Assembly: GCF_028610675.1 (NCBI RefSeq)
Contig: NZ_JAQQWS010000002.1
Span: 310,001 to 374,000 of the forward strand
Length of the DNA: 64,000 bases
Direction: 5' to 3'
Source: Alkalihalobacillus pseudalcaliphilus
Lineage (GTDB): Bacteria > Bacillota > Bacilli > Bacillales > Bacillaceae_D
Below are positions 19,786-28,390 of the stretch, one piece after another. The translations under genes were made by a program, and so were the position numbers. Positions within the stretch are counted from its first letter, which is position 1. The number at the start of each line of letters is the position of its first letter. Below the pieces are notes generated by a model. The model did no database searches, had not been told where the DNA came from, and saw nothing but the letters and a program-made list of their open reading frames with translations.

Positions 19786-20982
19786 TTAAAAGACCTCTAC
19801 TCCCTTTTTTATCTCTTGTAAAACGGCATTTTCGTTTAGCTCAACTCCAAATCCTGGTTTCTCACTTAATCTCACTTTTCCATTCACTGGAATTATTTCT
19901 TCTTTTAATAATGGGTAAAATTGAGGAACAACGCGGTCTGCTTCTGGACTCATCATTATATATTCAGCAAAGGGACTATTTGTTTTTGTCATTACATAAT
20001 GGTAGCTATACACGCCACTTCCATGAGGAACGACGTATTTACCATGGCTTTCCGCTAAATTCCCAATTTTAATTAGTTCCGTTAATCCTCCGCACCAAGA
20101 AACATCGGGTTGAAGGATATCAATGTCACAAAATTCGATCAGCATTCTAAAGCCATACCTTGAGGCGTCATGTTCACCGCCACTTACCATAATCTTATTA
20201 TCTGCTCTTCTCTTAAGCTCTTTATAAGACCAATAGTCTTCTGGATTAAAGCACTCTTCAACCCACTTGAACCCTAATTCTGTCGAACGGTCCATCAATT
20301 TTTGAGCATAAGGAAGATCTAAAGCCACCCAACAGTCCCACATTAGCCAAAAATCATTTCCAACTCTTTCTCTCATCAAAGCAGCTTTTTCCATATTTTT
20401 AGAAAGACCTTCTTCTCCATCGATTTGTCCATACTGTAAAGGCATTTTGCCACCAATGAACCCCATCTCTTTAGCAAGATCTGGTCTAGGACCAGTTGCA
20501 TAACAAGGTTGTTCATCTCTTACAAGTCCGCCAATCATGCTGTAAATTGGCTCTTTCCTTATTTTCCCTAATACATCCCATAATGCTAAATCAACAGCAG
20601 AAATCGCATTCATAACAAGACCTTTTCGGCCATAATACATCGTAGCTCGGTACATTTGGTCCCACATCTTTTCGATATTCTCAACAGGCTGCCCGATTAT
20701 AAATCGCTCTAAATGGTTTGCCACAACCCAAGCGGCTGGATATCCGCCCGTTGAAATACCAATACCGACTTCACCTTTAGTTGTTTCAACTTCCACAACT
20801 AAGGTTTTTAATAAGTTTATTCCAAAGCTTGTTCTCGTTTGTTTGTATTCTGGATAAATGCTCATAGGTGTTGCTATTTCATTGACAATCCAATGTTCCT
20901 GACCTTGGTCATGGTAATCACCACCGCCACCACCAACGACATAGGCTCTAACAGCTGTAATATATTGGCCAGTTGCTCCCAT
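19786..20982 (-). CDS. L-rhamnonate dehydratase-like enolase superfamily enzyme
   Basis: I prefer the ATG at 20980-20982 (MGATGQYI), with GGAAGTG 6 bases before it; the longer form from 21003 would overlap the previous gene. The product is 398 aa. The sequence follows the L-rhamnonate dehydratase family closely: DYHDQGQEHWI, IATPMSIYPEYKQTRTSFGIN, TGGYPAAWVV, MYYGRKGLVMN, ATGPRPDLAKEMGFIGGKMP, metal ligands in LMWDCW, WVEECF and SGGEHDAS, and the catalytic His in VVPHGSGVYSYH. The reaction is dehydration of L-rhamnonate to 2-keto-3-deoxy-L-rhamnonate. Related 6-deoxy or pentonic acids remain possible substrates. It forms an operon with the MDR and FAH genes. Confidence 0.88.
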   Translation of the reverse strand: MGATGQYITAVRAYVVGGGGGDYHDQGQEHWIVNEIATPMSIYPEYKQTRTSFGINLLKTLVVEVETTKGEVGIGISTGGYPAAWVVANHLERFIIGQPVENIEKMWDQMYRATMYYGRKGLVMNAISAVDLALWDVLGKIRKEPIYSMIGGLVRDEQPCYATGPRPDLAKEMGFIGGKMPLQYGQIDGEEGLSKNMEKAALMRERVGNDFWLMWDCWVALDLPYAQKLMDRSTELGFKWVEECFNPEDYWSYKELKRRADNKIMVSGGEHDASRYGFRMLIEFCDIDILQPDVSWCGGLTELIKIGNLAESHGKYVVPHGSGVYSYHYVMTKTNSPFAEYIMMSPEADRVVPQFYPLLKEEIIPVNGKVRLSEKPGFGVELNENAVLQEIKKGVEVF

Positions 20983-20986
20983 CTGA

Positions 20987-22018
20987 TCACTTCCCATCAT
21001 CAATTTTTATAAAAATCTTACCATTATCCACTTTTCCATTAACTAAATCTAAAAAAGCGTCATTTCCTTCTTCCATCGTCCGAACCTCTGTCCATCCTTC
21101 ATGTGTTATTATTCCTTCTTTCAATAGGTTAACAGCTTCTAAAAAGTCGTTCTTTGTATAACAAAATGACCCTAATAGTGTTATTTCATTTCTGATCATG
21201 CTATTGACTGTTAATTGACTTTCATCCACACCAAGTCCAATATTCATAATAACTCCACCAGGATTAATGATTCGTTCTGCTTGCTTTCTTGTTGAATCAA
21301 AACCAACAGCATCAATCACCATATCAATGCCATTTTGATTAGTGACTTCTCGGATTCGAGCATCGACTGTACCTTGCGATGGATTCAAAGTATAAATGAG
21401 ACCAATACGATTTGCTGTTTCTAGCCTCTCTTCATTTATATCTGCCATGATAATATGTTGGGCACCAAGATGTTTGGCAACTAGGCCGCATAATAAACCG
21501 ATAGTTCCAGCACCATAAATGAATACGCTCTCATTATTACCTGCATCGAAAGCTCTTTTGACAGCTCGATATGCACAAGCTAATGGTTCAGCAAGGGCGG
21601 CTTGATATAAATTAAAATCATCAGATAATACATGGATATTTTTTGCTGGTACAACGACAAATTCGGCAAAAGCCCCCTGACGATGAATCCCGATAATTTC
21701 TCGTTTTGTACATATATTTTCTAATCCGCGTTGACAGGAGCGACAGTTTCCACATCCGATTAATGGATTTACGACCACTTTTTCACCTTTTTTGATGTCT
21801 GCAACGTTACTTCCAGTCTCAGCGACAATCCCACTAAACTCATGACCCATAATAAGAGGTGGTTTCCTTAAACTATTATGGCCAAGGTAGCCCTCGATTT
21901 CTGAACCACATATCCCTACCACTTCGACTTGAATTAAGACTTCTTCTTCCTTTGGCTGGGGAAGAGGATGATTTTCTAATTCGATATTTTCTGGACCATT
22001 CCATGATAAAACTTTCAT
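20987..22018 (-). CDS. Zinc-dependent MDR alcohol dehydrogenase, probable 2-keto-3-deoxy-acid sugar dehydrogenase
   Basis: 343 aa. Catalytic zinc region GICGSEIEGYLGH and GHEFSGIV, structural zinc cysteines in GCGNCRSCQRGLENIC, and the NAD-binding turn YGAGTIGLLCGLVA are all present. It looks most like the sorbitol/threonine dehydrogenase branch. Between a rhamnonate dehydratase and an FAH hydrolase, the missing reaction is oxidation of 2-keto-3-deoxy-L-rhamnonate at C4 to the 2,4-diketo acid. That step is usually an SDR, but to my knowledge an MDR enzyme for it has been reported in Sulfobacillus. The assignment is inferred from context. AGGAGGGG precedes the ATG. Confidence 0.85.
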   Translation of the reverse strand: MKVLSWNGPENIELENHPLPQPKEEEVLIQVEVVGICGSEIEGYLGHNSLRKPPLIMGHEFSGIVAETGSNVADIKKGEKVVVNPLIGCGNCRSCQRGLENICTKREIIGIHRQGAFAEFVVVPAKNIHVLSDDFNLYQAALAEPLACAYRAVKRAFDAGNNESVFIYGAGTIGLLCGLVAKHLGAQHIIMADINEERLETANRIGLIYTLNPSQGTVDARIREVTNQNGIDMVIDAVGFDSTRKQAERIINPGGVIMNIGLGVDESQLTVNSMIRNEITLLGSFCYTKNDFLEAVNLLKEGIITHEGWTEVRTMEEGNDAFLDLVNGKVDNGKIFIKIDDGK

Positions 22019-22029
22019 ACTATCCCCTC

Positions 22030-22914
22030 CTATAAAATTTGATTTTTTAATCTTCCTACGGATTCAATTTCAATCGTGCACACATCTCCTTTTTTTAGGA
22101 AGACTTGTGGGTCACGGAATACGCCAACCCCGTGTGGTGTTCCTGTTGCGATAATATCGCCCGGTTCAAATGTAAAGCTTTTGGATAAATAGGAAATAAT
22201 ATAAGGAATATCAAAGATTAAATGTTTTGTATTAGAGTCTTGTAGAGTTTCTCCATTTAATAAGAGCTTAATATCTAAATCATGCGGATTCTCAATTTCG
22301 TCTTTTGAAACAATTGAAGGTCCAAACGGAGCGAATGTATCAAAGGATTTCCCCCTAACCCACTGGACATCAGCAAATTGTACATCCCTGGCACTGACAT
22401 CATTAAGAATGCTATAACCAAAAATATGATCAAAAACTTGCTCTTCGGCTATATTTTTTCCTTTCTTTCCAATTACAACTACTAATTCAGCTTCGTAATC
22501 AACCTGTTCAGATTCATCTGGTAGTGTGATAGTATCGTTGTCCCCAATCAAGCAACTCGCCCATTTAGAGAAAATCATTGGTTTTTTGGGTGGTTCAACA
22601 TTTTGCTCAATACAGTGATCCATATAGTTATTGCCTACACAAACGATTTTTCCTGGTTCTTTAAAAGGTGCTTCAAACTTTATATCCTCTTTTCTAAAAA
22701 AAGGAATGGTATCTTTTGAATGATTATAAATCGACCTAATTTGTTCCTCCTGTTCTTCTTTTATCATTTCTAATAGAGTAATATTTTCTGTGAGCGATAT
22801 TTCTTCTGTTTTTTTATACTGTTCTATTAGGTGTTTAACCGAGAGAACATGATCTCCATCTAAAATTCCAAATAGGTCTTTGTCTGTTTTAGTACTAAAC
22901 GTTACAAATTTCAT
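22030..22914 (-). CDS. FAH-family hydrolase, probable 2,4-diketo-3-deoxy-L-rhamnonate hydrolase
   Basis: 294 aa. The fumarylacetoacetate hydrolase fold is clear: VCVGNNYMDHCIEQN, metal-binding VDYEAELVVVIGKKG, SARDVQFADVQWVRGKSFDTF, and GDIIATGTPHGVG near the end. In non-phosphorylating L-rhamnose or L-fucose routes an FAH enzyme cleaves the 2,4-diketo-3-deoxy acid to pyruvate and L-lactate. The neighbours make that the best guess; other 2,4-dioxo acids are possible. GGAAGGAGC stands before the ATG. It is the first structural gene after the regulator. Confidence 0.87.
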   Translation of the reverse strand: MKFVTFSTKTDKDLFGILDGDHVLSVKHLIEQYKKTEEISLTENITLLEMIKEEQEEQIRSIYNHSKDTIPFFRKEDIKFEAPFKEPGKIVCVGNNYMDHCIEQNVEPPKKPMIFSKWASCLIGDNDTITLPDESEQVDYEAELVVVIGKKGKNIAEEQVFDHIFGYSILNDVSARDVQFADVQWVRGKSFDTFAPFGPSIVSKDEIENPHDLDIKLLLNGETLQDSNTKHLIFDIPYIISYLSKSFTFEPGDIIATGTPHGVGVFRDPQVFLKKGDVCTIEIESVGRLKNQIL

Positions 22915-22932
22915 AATAATTGCTCCTTCCTA

Positions 22933-23688
22933 TTAAGTATTTTCATATAGTGATAAGACTTTAGCTAACTTTTGAATCTCTTGTGTTGCTAAGCCCTTTT
23001 TTTCTTTCCAGCTAGATGCAAGCATTGTAAAACTAACGGCGGCTGTGATTTCATTACGACTATCGTAAATAGGTGCTGCTACACAATAAAACCCTTTTGC
23101 TCCTTCTTCTTCATCTGTAATGTATCCTTGCTGTTTTGCTTTCTTTAACTCTTCCCACAGCTCATCAATATTGCTGATAGTAGAAGGTGTTTTTTTCTCA
23201 AAGGTTGTTTCAGTTAATACCTCTTTAAGCTGGTCATAGTCATATTGAGAAAGGAGGACTTTGCCAAGCCCTGAAGCATAGGCAGGGAATCGATTACCTG
23301 GGTCGGTTACTAATCGAACTGGTGAACTTCCTTCTTCTCGTGCCATATAATAAACCTCATCACCTATAAGTCTACCTAGCTGGATGTGTTCATCTACGAT
23401 TGTTACCACTCTTTTAGCTTCTGCAAGAAAGGCATCTAATATATCAAATTGATGTAAATAAAGCGTACCTATTGTTCCGAAAAATGGACCTAGTGTATAC
23501 GTTTCTTTTTCTGTTTTCCGTAACCAACTTAAATGTTCAAGTGTATTCAGTAAAGAATAAATAGAGCTTTTACTAATCTCAAGTTCTTGAGATAAGTCAA
23601 TTAATCTAAACTTACCAGGGTACCTAGCCACTAAATGAATGATTTCGTTAGCTCTAGATATAGCTGGAACCCAATATTTAGGTTTCAT
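22933..23688 (-). CDS. IclR-family regulator of the acid-sugar operon
   Basis: The start is the ATG at 23686-23688 (MKPKYWVPAISR), with GAGGGTGG about 8 bases upstream, giving 251 aa. The N-terminal winged helix (LIDLSQELEISKSSIYSLLNTLEHLSWL) and the C-terminal effector domain (AYASGLGKVLLSQ, GYITDEEEGAKGFYCVAAPI) are typical. It is the first gene of the operon, 18 bp before the hydrolase gene. An inverted repeat GGTTCA-N6-TGAACC just upstream is a probable operator, implying autoregulation. Confidence 0.9.
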   Translation of the reverse strand: MKPKYWVPAISRANEIIHLVARYPGKFRLIDLSQELEISKSSIYSLLNTLEHLSWLRKTEKETYTLGPFFGTIGTLYLHQFDILDAFLAEAKRVVTIVDEHIQLGRLIGDEVYYMAREEGSSPVRLVTDPGNRFPAYASGLGKVLLSQYDYDQLKEVLTETTFEKKTPSTISNIDELWEELKKAKQQGYITDEEEGAKGFYCVAAPIYDSRNEITAAVSFTMLASSWKEKKGLATQEIQKLAKVLSLYENT

Positions 23689-23713
23689 GATTTTTACCAC
23701 CCTCATTTCAATA

Positions 23714-23731
23714 GGTTCATTATATTGAACC
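23714..23731. promoter_or_regulatory. Probable IclR operator, GGTTCA-N6-TGAACC
   Basis: Perfect 6-bp arms, 26 bp upstream of the chosen iclR start codon. Confidence 0.65.
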
Positions 23732-23775
23732 AAGTTTAAAATACAAAACCACTTAACTGAAATGATATTATAATT

Positions 23776-23806
23776 AATTTCAGATTGTCAATAATAATCT
23801 GAAATT
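23776..23806. promoter_or_regulatory. Inverted repeat upstream of the operon
   Basis: AATTTCAGATT (23776-23786) and AATCTGAAATT (23796-23806) are perfect 11-bp arms with a 9-base spacer, 45 bp upstream of the IclR-type palindrome. It could be a second regulator site or a hairpin. Confidence 0.5.
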
Positions 23807-24363
23807 TTTAATTTTAATTTTAAAGACACTTAAACAAATCCCCTCCCTTATTTAATGGAAGTGACTATCATAAATGACAGAATCTCATTTCTTCATGCTG
23901 TTGATGAAATGCTATTCATACATCACATTTTTAGCCTTGGACCAAGCACATCCAAAAAGAGGACAATTCAAATAAGCCCACGAAGCGTGGGCTTAAATTC
24001 ATCCGTTGCTAATATTCTTTGTATTTACCGTTATGAGACTTTGGAACGAATGACAGATGATGCATGATGACTGCTTTTTCTCTATGGATTGCTTAAAAAC
24101 GACTTCGTTCACAAGGTAAAAAGCTTTTCTCTTCCTAATCAGACCAAGGTATTATCGGACGAAATAGTCTTTCTTGGCACCACGCAAAATCGAAAATGTC
24201 TTCCTTCTCCTCAAGAGTGTTCATATCAAATGCAATTAATAAGTAATAGCTCTTTTTTAAGGAGTTTCTAAACAGCAGAATTTATACTTACATATTAATA
24301 AAACTCTAATCCTGACTATTTAATACCATCCATATTTCTAATCAGTTATTTGCTACTCACTAA
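23807..24363. other. Gene-poor stretch with a strong hairpin at 23974-23994
   Basis: AAGCCCACG-AAG-CGTGGGCTT has 9-bp arms and a 3-base loop. On the minus strand it reads AATTTAAGCCCACG...CGTGGGCTT, which resembles right-end sequences of IS200/IS605-type elements, but no transposase sequence accompanies it. Short open frames here (23855-24067, 24089-24271) show no family features or ribosome sites, and I do not call them genes. Confidence 0.4.
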
Positions 24364-25122
24364 CTACTTCGAACTCCACCCACCATCAATAATTAACTCT
24401 TCTCCTGTGACGAATTTTGACTCGTCGGATGCTAAGTATAAATAGCCATTTGCAATATCTAATGCTTCCCCAGCAAATGGTGGTAAAGGAATCGTGCCTT
24501 CGAATGCTTTTCCTAATACTTCACGTGATGTTACACCGTGTCGTTCTGCTGCACCTGTTAAAATTGCACCCGGGTAAATGGAGTTTACGCGAATATTGTC
24601 TTTAGCAAAGTTAATGGCTGCATGTTTGGATAAGGCTCTTACCCCACCTTTAGCCGCCGCATAGGCAGCTGCACCGTTATCTGCACTACCAATAATAGCT
24701 GCAAGTGAAACACAGTTTATAATTGAACCGCTTCCATTTTCCTGCATATATGGAATAACTTTTTGCATTCCTAGGAATACAGAAGTTAAGTTTAAATTAA
24801 TAGTACGGTTCCAACCATTTAATGTTTCCTCTAATAATGTTTTATGGAACGATACTCCAGCGTTATTAACTAAGACATCCACTTTACCAAATGCCTCTTT
24901 TGCCTTAACGATTACTTGTTCCCAATGCTCTTCTGACGTAACATCTAATTCAGCACAAATCACTTCGCCTTCAATGAATGCTGTTACTTCTTTTAATTGC
25001 TCAACGGCGATATCTGTCGCAACTACTTTTGCTCCTTCTTTTGCAAATAGTTTAACAGCTGCCAAACCCATCCCTGAAGCTGCCCCGGTAATAATTGCTA
25101 CTTTATTTTCTAAACGTGCCAA
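24364..25122 (-). CDS. SDR-family oxidoreductase (cyclopentanol/3-ketoacyl reductase-like)
   Basis: 252 aa, a complete classical SDR: cofactor loop TGAASGMG, acidic strand end VVATDIA (NAD preference likely), LVNNAG, catalytic Ser in NCVSLAA and Tyr/Lys in YAAAKGG, PG motif NSIYPGAILT, and the C-terminal IDGGW. The closest resemblance is to cyclopentanol dehydrogenase-type enzymes. It is divergently arranged with an Rrf2-family gene; a perfect 8-bp inverted repeat between them suggests control by that regulator. The substrate is unknown. Confidence 0.9.
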   Translation of the reverse strand: MARLENKVAIITGAASGMGLAAVKLFAKEGAKVVATDIAVEQLKEVTAFIEGEVICAELDVTSEEHWEQVIVKAKEAFGKVDVLVNNAGVSFHKTLLEETLNGWNRTINLNLTSVFLGMQKVIPYMQENGSGSIINCVSLAAIIGSADNGAAAYAAAKGGVRALSKHAAINFAKDNIRVNSIYPGAILTGAAERHGVTSREVLGKAFEGTIPLPPFAGEALDIANGYLYLASDESKFVTGEELIIDGGWSSK

Positions 25123-25145
25123 AACATAACCCCCTCGAATTATTT

Positions 25146-25168
25146 AATTGTGATTTTTTGTCACAATT
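25146..25168. promoter_or_regulatory. Operator-like palindrome AATTGTGA-N7-TCACAATT
   Basis: Perfect arms in the 138-bp space between the SDR and Rrf2 start codons. Probable binding site of the Rrf2 regulator, controlling both directions. Confidence 0.7.
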
Positions 25169-25260
25169 AAAATTTAACAAATCATCTCACTATGCGTCAA
25201 CTACTCTGCTTTTATTTACGGCATCGCCTTGATAAAATAGAATCGATAGGAAGTGAATAC

Positions 25261-25677
25261 ATGGATAATTTCTTACAATTAAGTTACTTAGGCAAAACCC
25301 ACTTCATAGTTGCCATTAAATCATTAACTCTATTAGTAAATGCAGATGAACTAGTAACAAGCAACACTTTAACAGAACGGTTAGGGATAGAATCGAGCTT
25401 CATTCGAAAAGTATTAGCTAAATTAATGCAAGAAAATATTGTCGAGGGCTTTGGTGGACGTTACGGTGGATATAAATTGATAGTGAATCCCGAAAAAACC
25501 ACCTTATATGATATATATGTGGCGATTGCCAAAGACGCACATCCAAAAGATGAAGAGAAAGCACTCGATTCGATGGACCACATGATTATTGAAATTGTAC
25601 TAGAATCACAAGCAAAAATAAAAGAAATCTTGAGTAAATACTCCATCTCTGACCTTATTAACGGGAAACACATGTAG
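25261..25677 (+). CDS. Rrf2-family regulator without iron-sulfur cysteines
   Basis: The ATG at 25261 follows AGGAAGTG; the longer frame from 25192 has no ribosome site. 138 aa. The Rrf2 winged helix is visible (SNTLTERLGIESSFIRKVLAKLMQENIVEGFGGRYGGYKL, wing motif GGRYGGYKL). The three cysteines that hold a cluster in IscR/NsrR are absent, as in YwnA/CymR-type members, so it probably responds to another signal, for example a small molecule or redox state. It is divergent from the SDR. Confidence 0.87.
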   Translation: MDNFLQLSYLGKTHFIVAIKSLTLLVNADELVTSNTLTERLGIESSFIRKVLAKLMQENIVEGFGGRYGGYKLIVNPEKTTLYDIYVAIAKDAHPKDEEKALDSMDHMIIEIVLESQAKIKEILSKYSISDLINGKHM

Positions 25678-25807
25678 TTCTTTACTATGAGCTCTCCATT
25701 CATAATTACTTCATCAAAAGCTCAGGTTGTTCGGCTCTGCTCGCATTACCTATATTGAACAACAAGGGATTATTTGTTTTAATGAACAAAACGGAGGCGA
25801 TGTTGAG

Positions 25808-26074
25808 ATGGAAACAAAAGCGGTATTAGATCGTATTGAAGACCAGAAGTTCGCTGTTCTATTAGTCGGAGAAAAGGAAGAAGAAATGATCATTCCAAAG
25901 GAACAATTACCAACAGGCTCTAAGGAAGGCATGTGGTTTTCTATCTCCATCGTTGATGACCAGATCGAACAAATTCGTATTGATGAGCAAGTTACTGAGG
26001 CGAGAAAAGATGCGATTAGTCAGAAGATGGCTTTATTGAAGAAGAGAAAGACTAGTAAGTTTAAGAGAGATTAG
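25808..26074 (+). CDS. DUF3006 small protein
   Basis: The ATG at 25808 is preceded by GGAGG at 10 bases, giving 88 aa. The first 60 residues are the short beta-rich DUF3006 unit (AVLDRIEDQKFAVLLVGEKEEE, IIPKEQLPTGSKEGMWF), followed by a basic helical tail (KKRKTSKFKRD). DUF3006 often follows a secreted metallo-beta-lactamase-type gene. None is present here, so it appears to stand alone. Function unknown. Confidence 0.8.
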   Translation: METKAVLDRIEDQKFAVLLVGEKEEEMIIPKEQLPTGSKEGMWFSISIVDDQIEQIRIDEQVTEARKDAISQKMALLKKRKTSKFKRD

Positions 26075-26091
26075 GGGTTTTACACGCAAGA

Positions 26092-26120
26092 ACCGTGCCT
26101 GGTGTTGGTATGGTTTTTTT
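26092..26120 (+). terminator. Terminator after the DUF3006 gene
   Basis: ACCGTGCC (26092-26099) pairs with GGTATGGT (26107-26114) with two G-U pairs, followed by seven T. Confidence 0.7.
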
Positions 26121-26281
26121 CTAACCAAAATTATGGCACTAGCGGTGTTAAGGTATTCACTTAAAACATACAAACAATGGAGTCGAAAGATGGTTTCTAT
26201 CACTTTATCCCAAACTTGACTTCCCTCTATCACTTCCATAAAATCACATCATAAACATCGACTTTTAAAGGAGTGAATCAA

Positions 26282-26926
26282 ATGAAGGGGATTAACTTAA
26301 CCAGCTCTCTTCACACAGTCAAACGCACGGTAACAGTAGCGGAAAAGGAAGGCAAAAATGTTCGTCACGTAACGTTAGAGCGTTCCTTTAAGACAACGGC
26401 GGACGAGCTTTGGGATGCGGTGACAAATCCGAAGCGTTTAGTACATTATTTGGGTTCGGTTAGTGGGCAATTGGCGTTAGGTGGTCGTTTTCAGATTGAA
26501 AGTAATGCGGAGGGTACAGTGACAAAATGTATTCAACCGCAAACTTTTGCGACAACATGGGAGTTTGCCGGCGGAGTCAGCTGGATTGAGGTTCAGATTA
26601 CAGCAGAGGGTGAGGTCGAAGCGACATTACGTTTGACCCATATATGCCCGGTGGATAACCATTGGCAGAAGTTTGGCCCTGGTGCTGGTGGGGTCGGGTG
26701 GGATTTGGTCCTGCTTGGTTTAGAAGCCCATCTTTCCGATCCAAGCTTTACTTCTCAAGCTGGTGAAGCTTTGTTAGCTACTGAGGAAGGCAAGGCTTTT
26801 ATGATTGGTTCAAGTGAGGACTGGGGACAAGCAGCGATTGCAGCAGGTGAAGAACCCGGTCAAGCTGAAGTAGCAGCTAAGCGAACGACGGCTTTTTATA
26901 CCGGTGGAGAAATGCCAGAAGACTAA
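26282..26926 (+). CDS. SRPBCC/AHSA1-like protein
   Basis: The ATG at 26282 is favoured over GTG 26273 because AAGGAG (26268-26273) lies 8 bases upstream. 214 aa. The START-like fold of AHSA1 relatives is recognisable: LERSFKTTADELWDAVTNPKRLVHYL, LGGRFQI, CIQPQTFATTWEF, and a long C-terminal helix region. Such proteins bind hydrophobic ligands or act on unknown substrates; no specific role is claimed. It stands alone, with a strong terminator after it. Confidence 0.8.
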   Translation: MKGINLTSSLHTVKRTVTVAEKEGKNVRHVTLERSFKTTADELWDAVTNPKRLVHYLGSVSGQLALGGRFQIESNAEGTVTKCIQPQTFATTWEFAGGVSWIEVQITAEGEVEATLRLTHICPVDNHWQKFGPGAGGVGWDLVLLGLEAHLSDPSFTSQAGEALLATEEGKAFMIGSSEDWGQAAIAAGEEPGQAEVAAKRTTAFYTGGEMPED

Positions 26927-26953
26927 AGATCTAAGTGATTGGACACAAGAAAA

Positions 26954-27000
26954 AGGAGCTGTTGAGCAAGGTTTTAACACCACCTTTTCTAACAGCTCCT
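26954..27000. terminator. Bidirectional terminator
   Basis: AGGAGCTGTT (26954-26963) and AACAGCTCCT (26991-27000) are perfect arms, with an inner AAGGT/ACCTT stem. T runs lie on both sides (CTTTTTA on plus, CTTTTTCTT on minus). It separates the converging SRPBCC and MFS genes. Confidence 0.85.
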
Positions 27001-27050
27001 CTTTTTATCCACATACCTTACCACAGACAACTAGTAATAGGTTTATCACA

Positions 27051-28313
27051 TCAAACTACGTCCATCTGTTTGTTCGACTCTGATTCTTGGTGAGCGGTTA
27101 GCTTATTAAAAAGGAGTACACTTACTAGCCCCATTAGGCTGATAAGTCCAGTTAGTAAGATTGGTGAGAGCCAGCTACTCATCATCAAAAATACACCAGC
27201 CATACTAACTCCAGCTACGACTGCTATGGAATACAAAGCCATATACGTACTGCGGGCGTGGTCTGGGACTAGATTAGACAGCATTGCCTGTTGTGTAGGG
27301 ATATAAATGATTTCTCCTATCGATACTATACACATTGCCAGTAATAGAAGGAGTGGAGTTGTGGCAATGCTGATCACACTATAACCAACAAAAAAGAGAG
27401 AAAGTCCTGTAAGGAGCGAGACTCGGTCATTATAATTCTTCAAGAATCTTATAATTAATAAGGTGAAGCAAACAACGATAATCGTATTTTCAGCCTTTAG
27501 AATACCAAGTAAAAGAATTCCATCAACATTTACTGAGACTAGTGGGCTTATTGGAACTGGCTCAGGAATAGTCGTAGAGAGTCGAACACCAATATAATTG
27601 GTTAATTGCTCCTCTACAGCAATAATCATAAAGCTCGCAAGTAAAAACACAGCAAAAAATCGCTCCTTCAAAATATGTAGGTACGCCTTAATGAAGCGAA
27701 TGCGACTCGTCCTCCCGTGCTCCGTTGGTTTTACAGGTGGTGGAGGTTGATACGTTTCCTTAATAAATAGAAGTGTGATAAGCATAGTTACCATTGTCGT
27801 CACCGCAACACTGACTAACAAATAAAAGAGATATTCGAAAAAGAAAAAGGCACCAATCATACTGCCAATCGCCACACCAAGATTGCGGATCCAATAGGAA
27901 TACGTATAAATGAGCTTCCTATCTTGAGGTAAGCTAACATCTATTACTAATGCCTGATAAATAGGGCTACTAACACCATTCCAAAATTGAATACCTACAA
28001 AAAAGAAGCAGGTCACATAAGGAAAGGTCCCCCAGCTATAATTGGACAATGCTGCACCCATGTAGCCCAAAGTGATACAGAGCTCCGCAACGACGATCAG
28101 CTTTTTTCGACCAATCTTATCTGATACATATCCACCAATCATGGACCCAAGGACATTTGAAGCCATCACACATAGGAAGAGAACACCTGTCACCGTACTC
28201 CCTAATTGCCCAGAAAAATAGATAATTAAGTACGGTATAACGGCCATTGAGGAAAGCGAGGAAATCAATTGCAGAGCTAGACGAATACGTATAGTTGGGT
28301 GAAAGTTTTTCAT
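27051..28313 (-). CDS. MFS transporter, probable multidrug exporter
   Basis: 420 aa with about 12 membrane segments. The loop 2-3 signature GYVSDKIGRKKLIV (G-x3-D-x2-GR-x-R/K type) marks the major facilitator family, and the large central loop holds a proline run and basic residues. AAAGGAGCC precedes the ATG. A 20-bp perfect palindrome lies 32-51 bp upstream, identical in its core to one before the neighbouring tetR gene, so the pair forms a repressor-efflux unit. Substrate unknown. Confidence 0.88.
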   Translation of the reverse strand: MKNFHPTIRIRLALQLISSLSSMAVIPYLIIYFSGQLGSTVTGVLFLCVMASNVLGSMIGGYVSDKIGRKKLIVVAELCITLGYMGAALSNYSWGTFPYVTCFFFVGIQFWNGVSSPIYQALVIDVSLPQDRKLIYTYSYWIRNLGVAIGSMIGAFFFFEYLFYLLVSVAVTTMVTMLITLLFIKETYQPPPPVKPTEHGRTSRIRFIKAYLHILKERFFAVFLLASFMIIAVEEQLTNYIGVRLSTTIPEPVPISPLVSVNVDGILLLGILKAENTIIVVCFTLLIIRFLKNYNDRVSLLTGLSLFFVGYSVISIATTPLLLLLAMCIVSIGEIIYIPTQQAMLSNLVPDHARSTYMALYSIAVVAGVSMAGVFLMMSSWLSPILLTGLISLMGLVSVLLFNKLTAHQESESNKQMDVV

Positions 28314-28345
28314 AGATAGGCTCCTTTTTTGTTGAAGAATTTAAA

Positions 28346-28365
28346 ATGATTGATTAATCAATCAT
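28346..28365. promoter_or_regulatory. TetR operator before the MFS gene, ATGATTGATTAATCAATCAT
   Basis: Perfect 20-bp palindrome between the tetR stop and the MFS start. The 16-bp core GATTGATTAATCAATC recurs upstream of tetR. Confidence 0.82.
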
Positions 28366-28390
28366 TATTTGAGTAAAAAAAGTGAACCTA

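Noticed and set aside
23855..24271. Two small plus-strand genes between iclR and the SDR
   Set aside because: No ribosome sites, no family features, and the first runs through a 9-bp stem hairpin.
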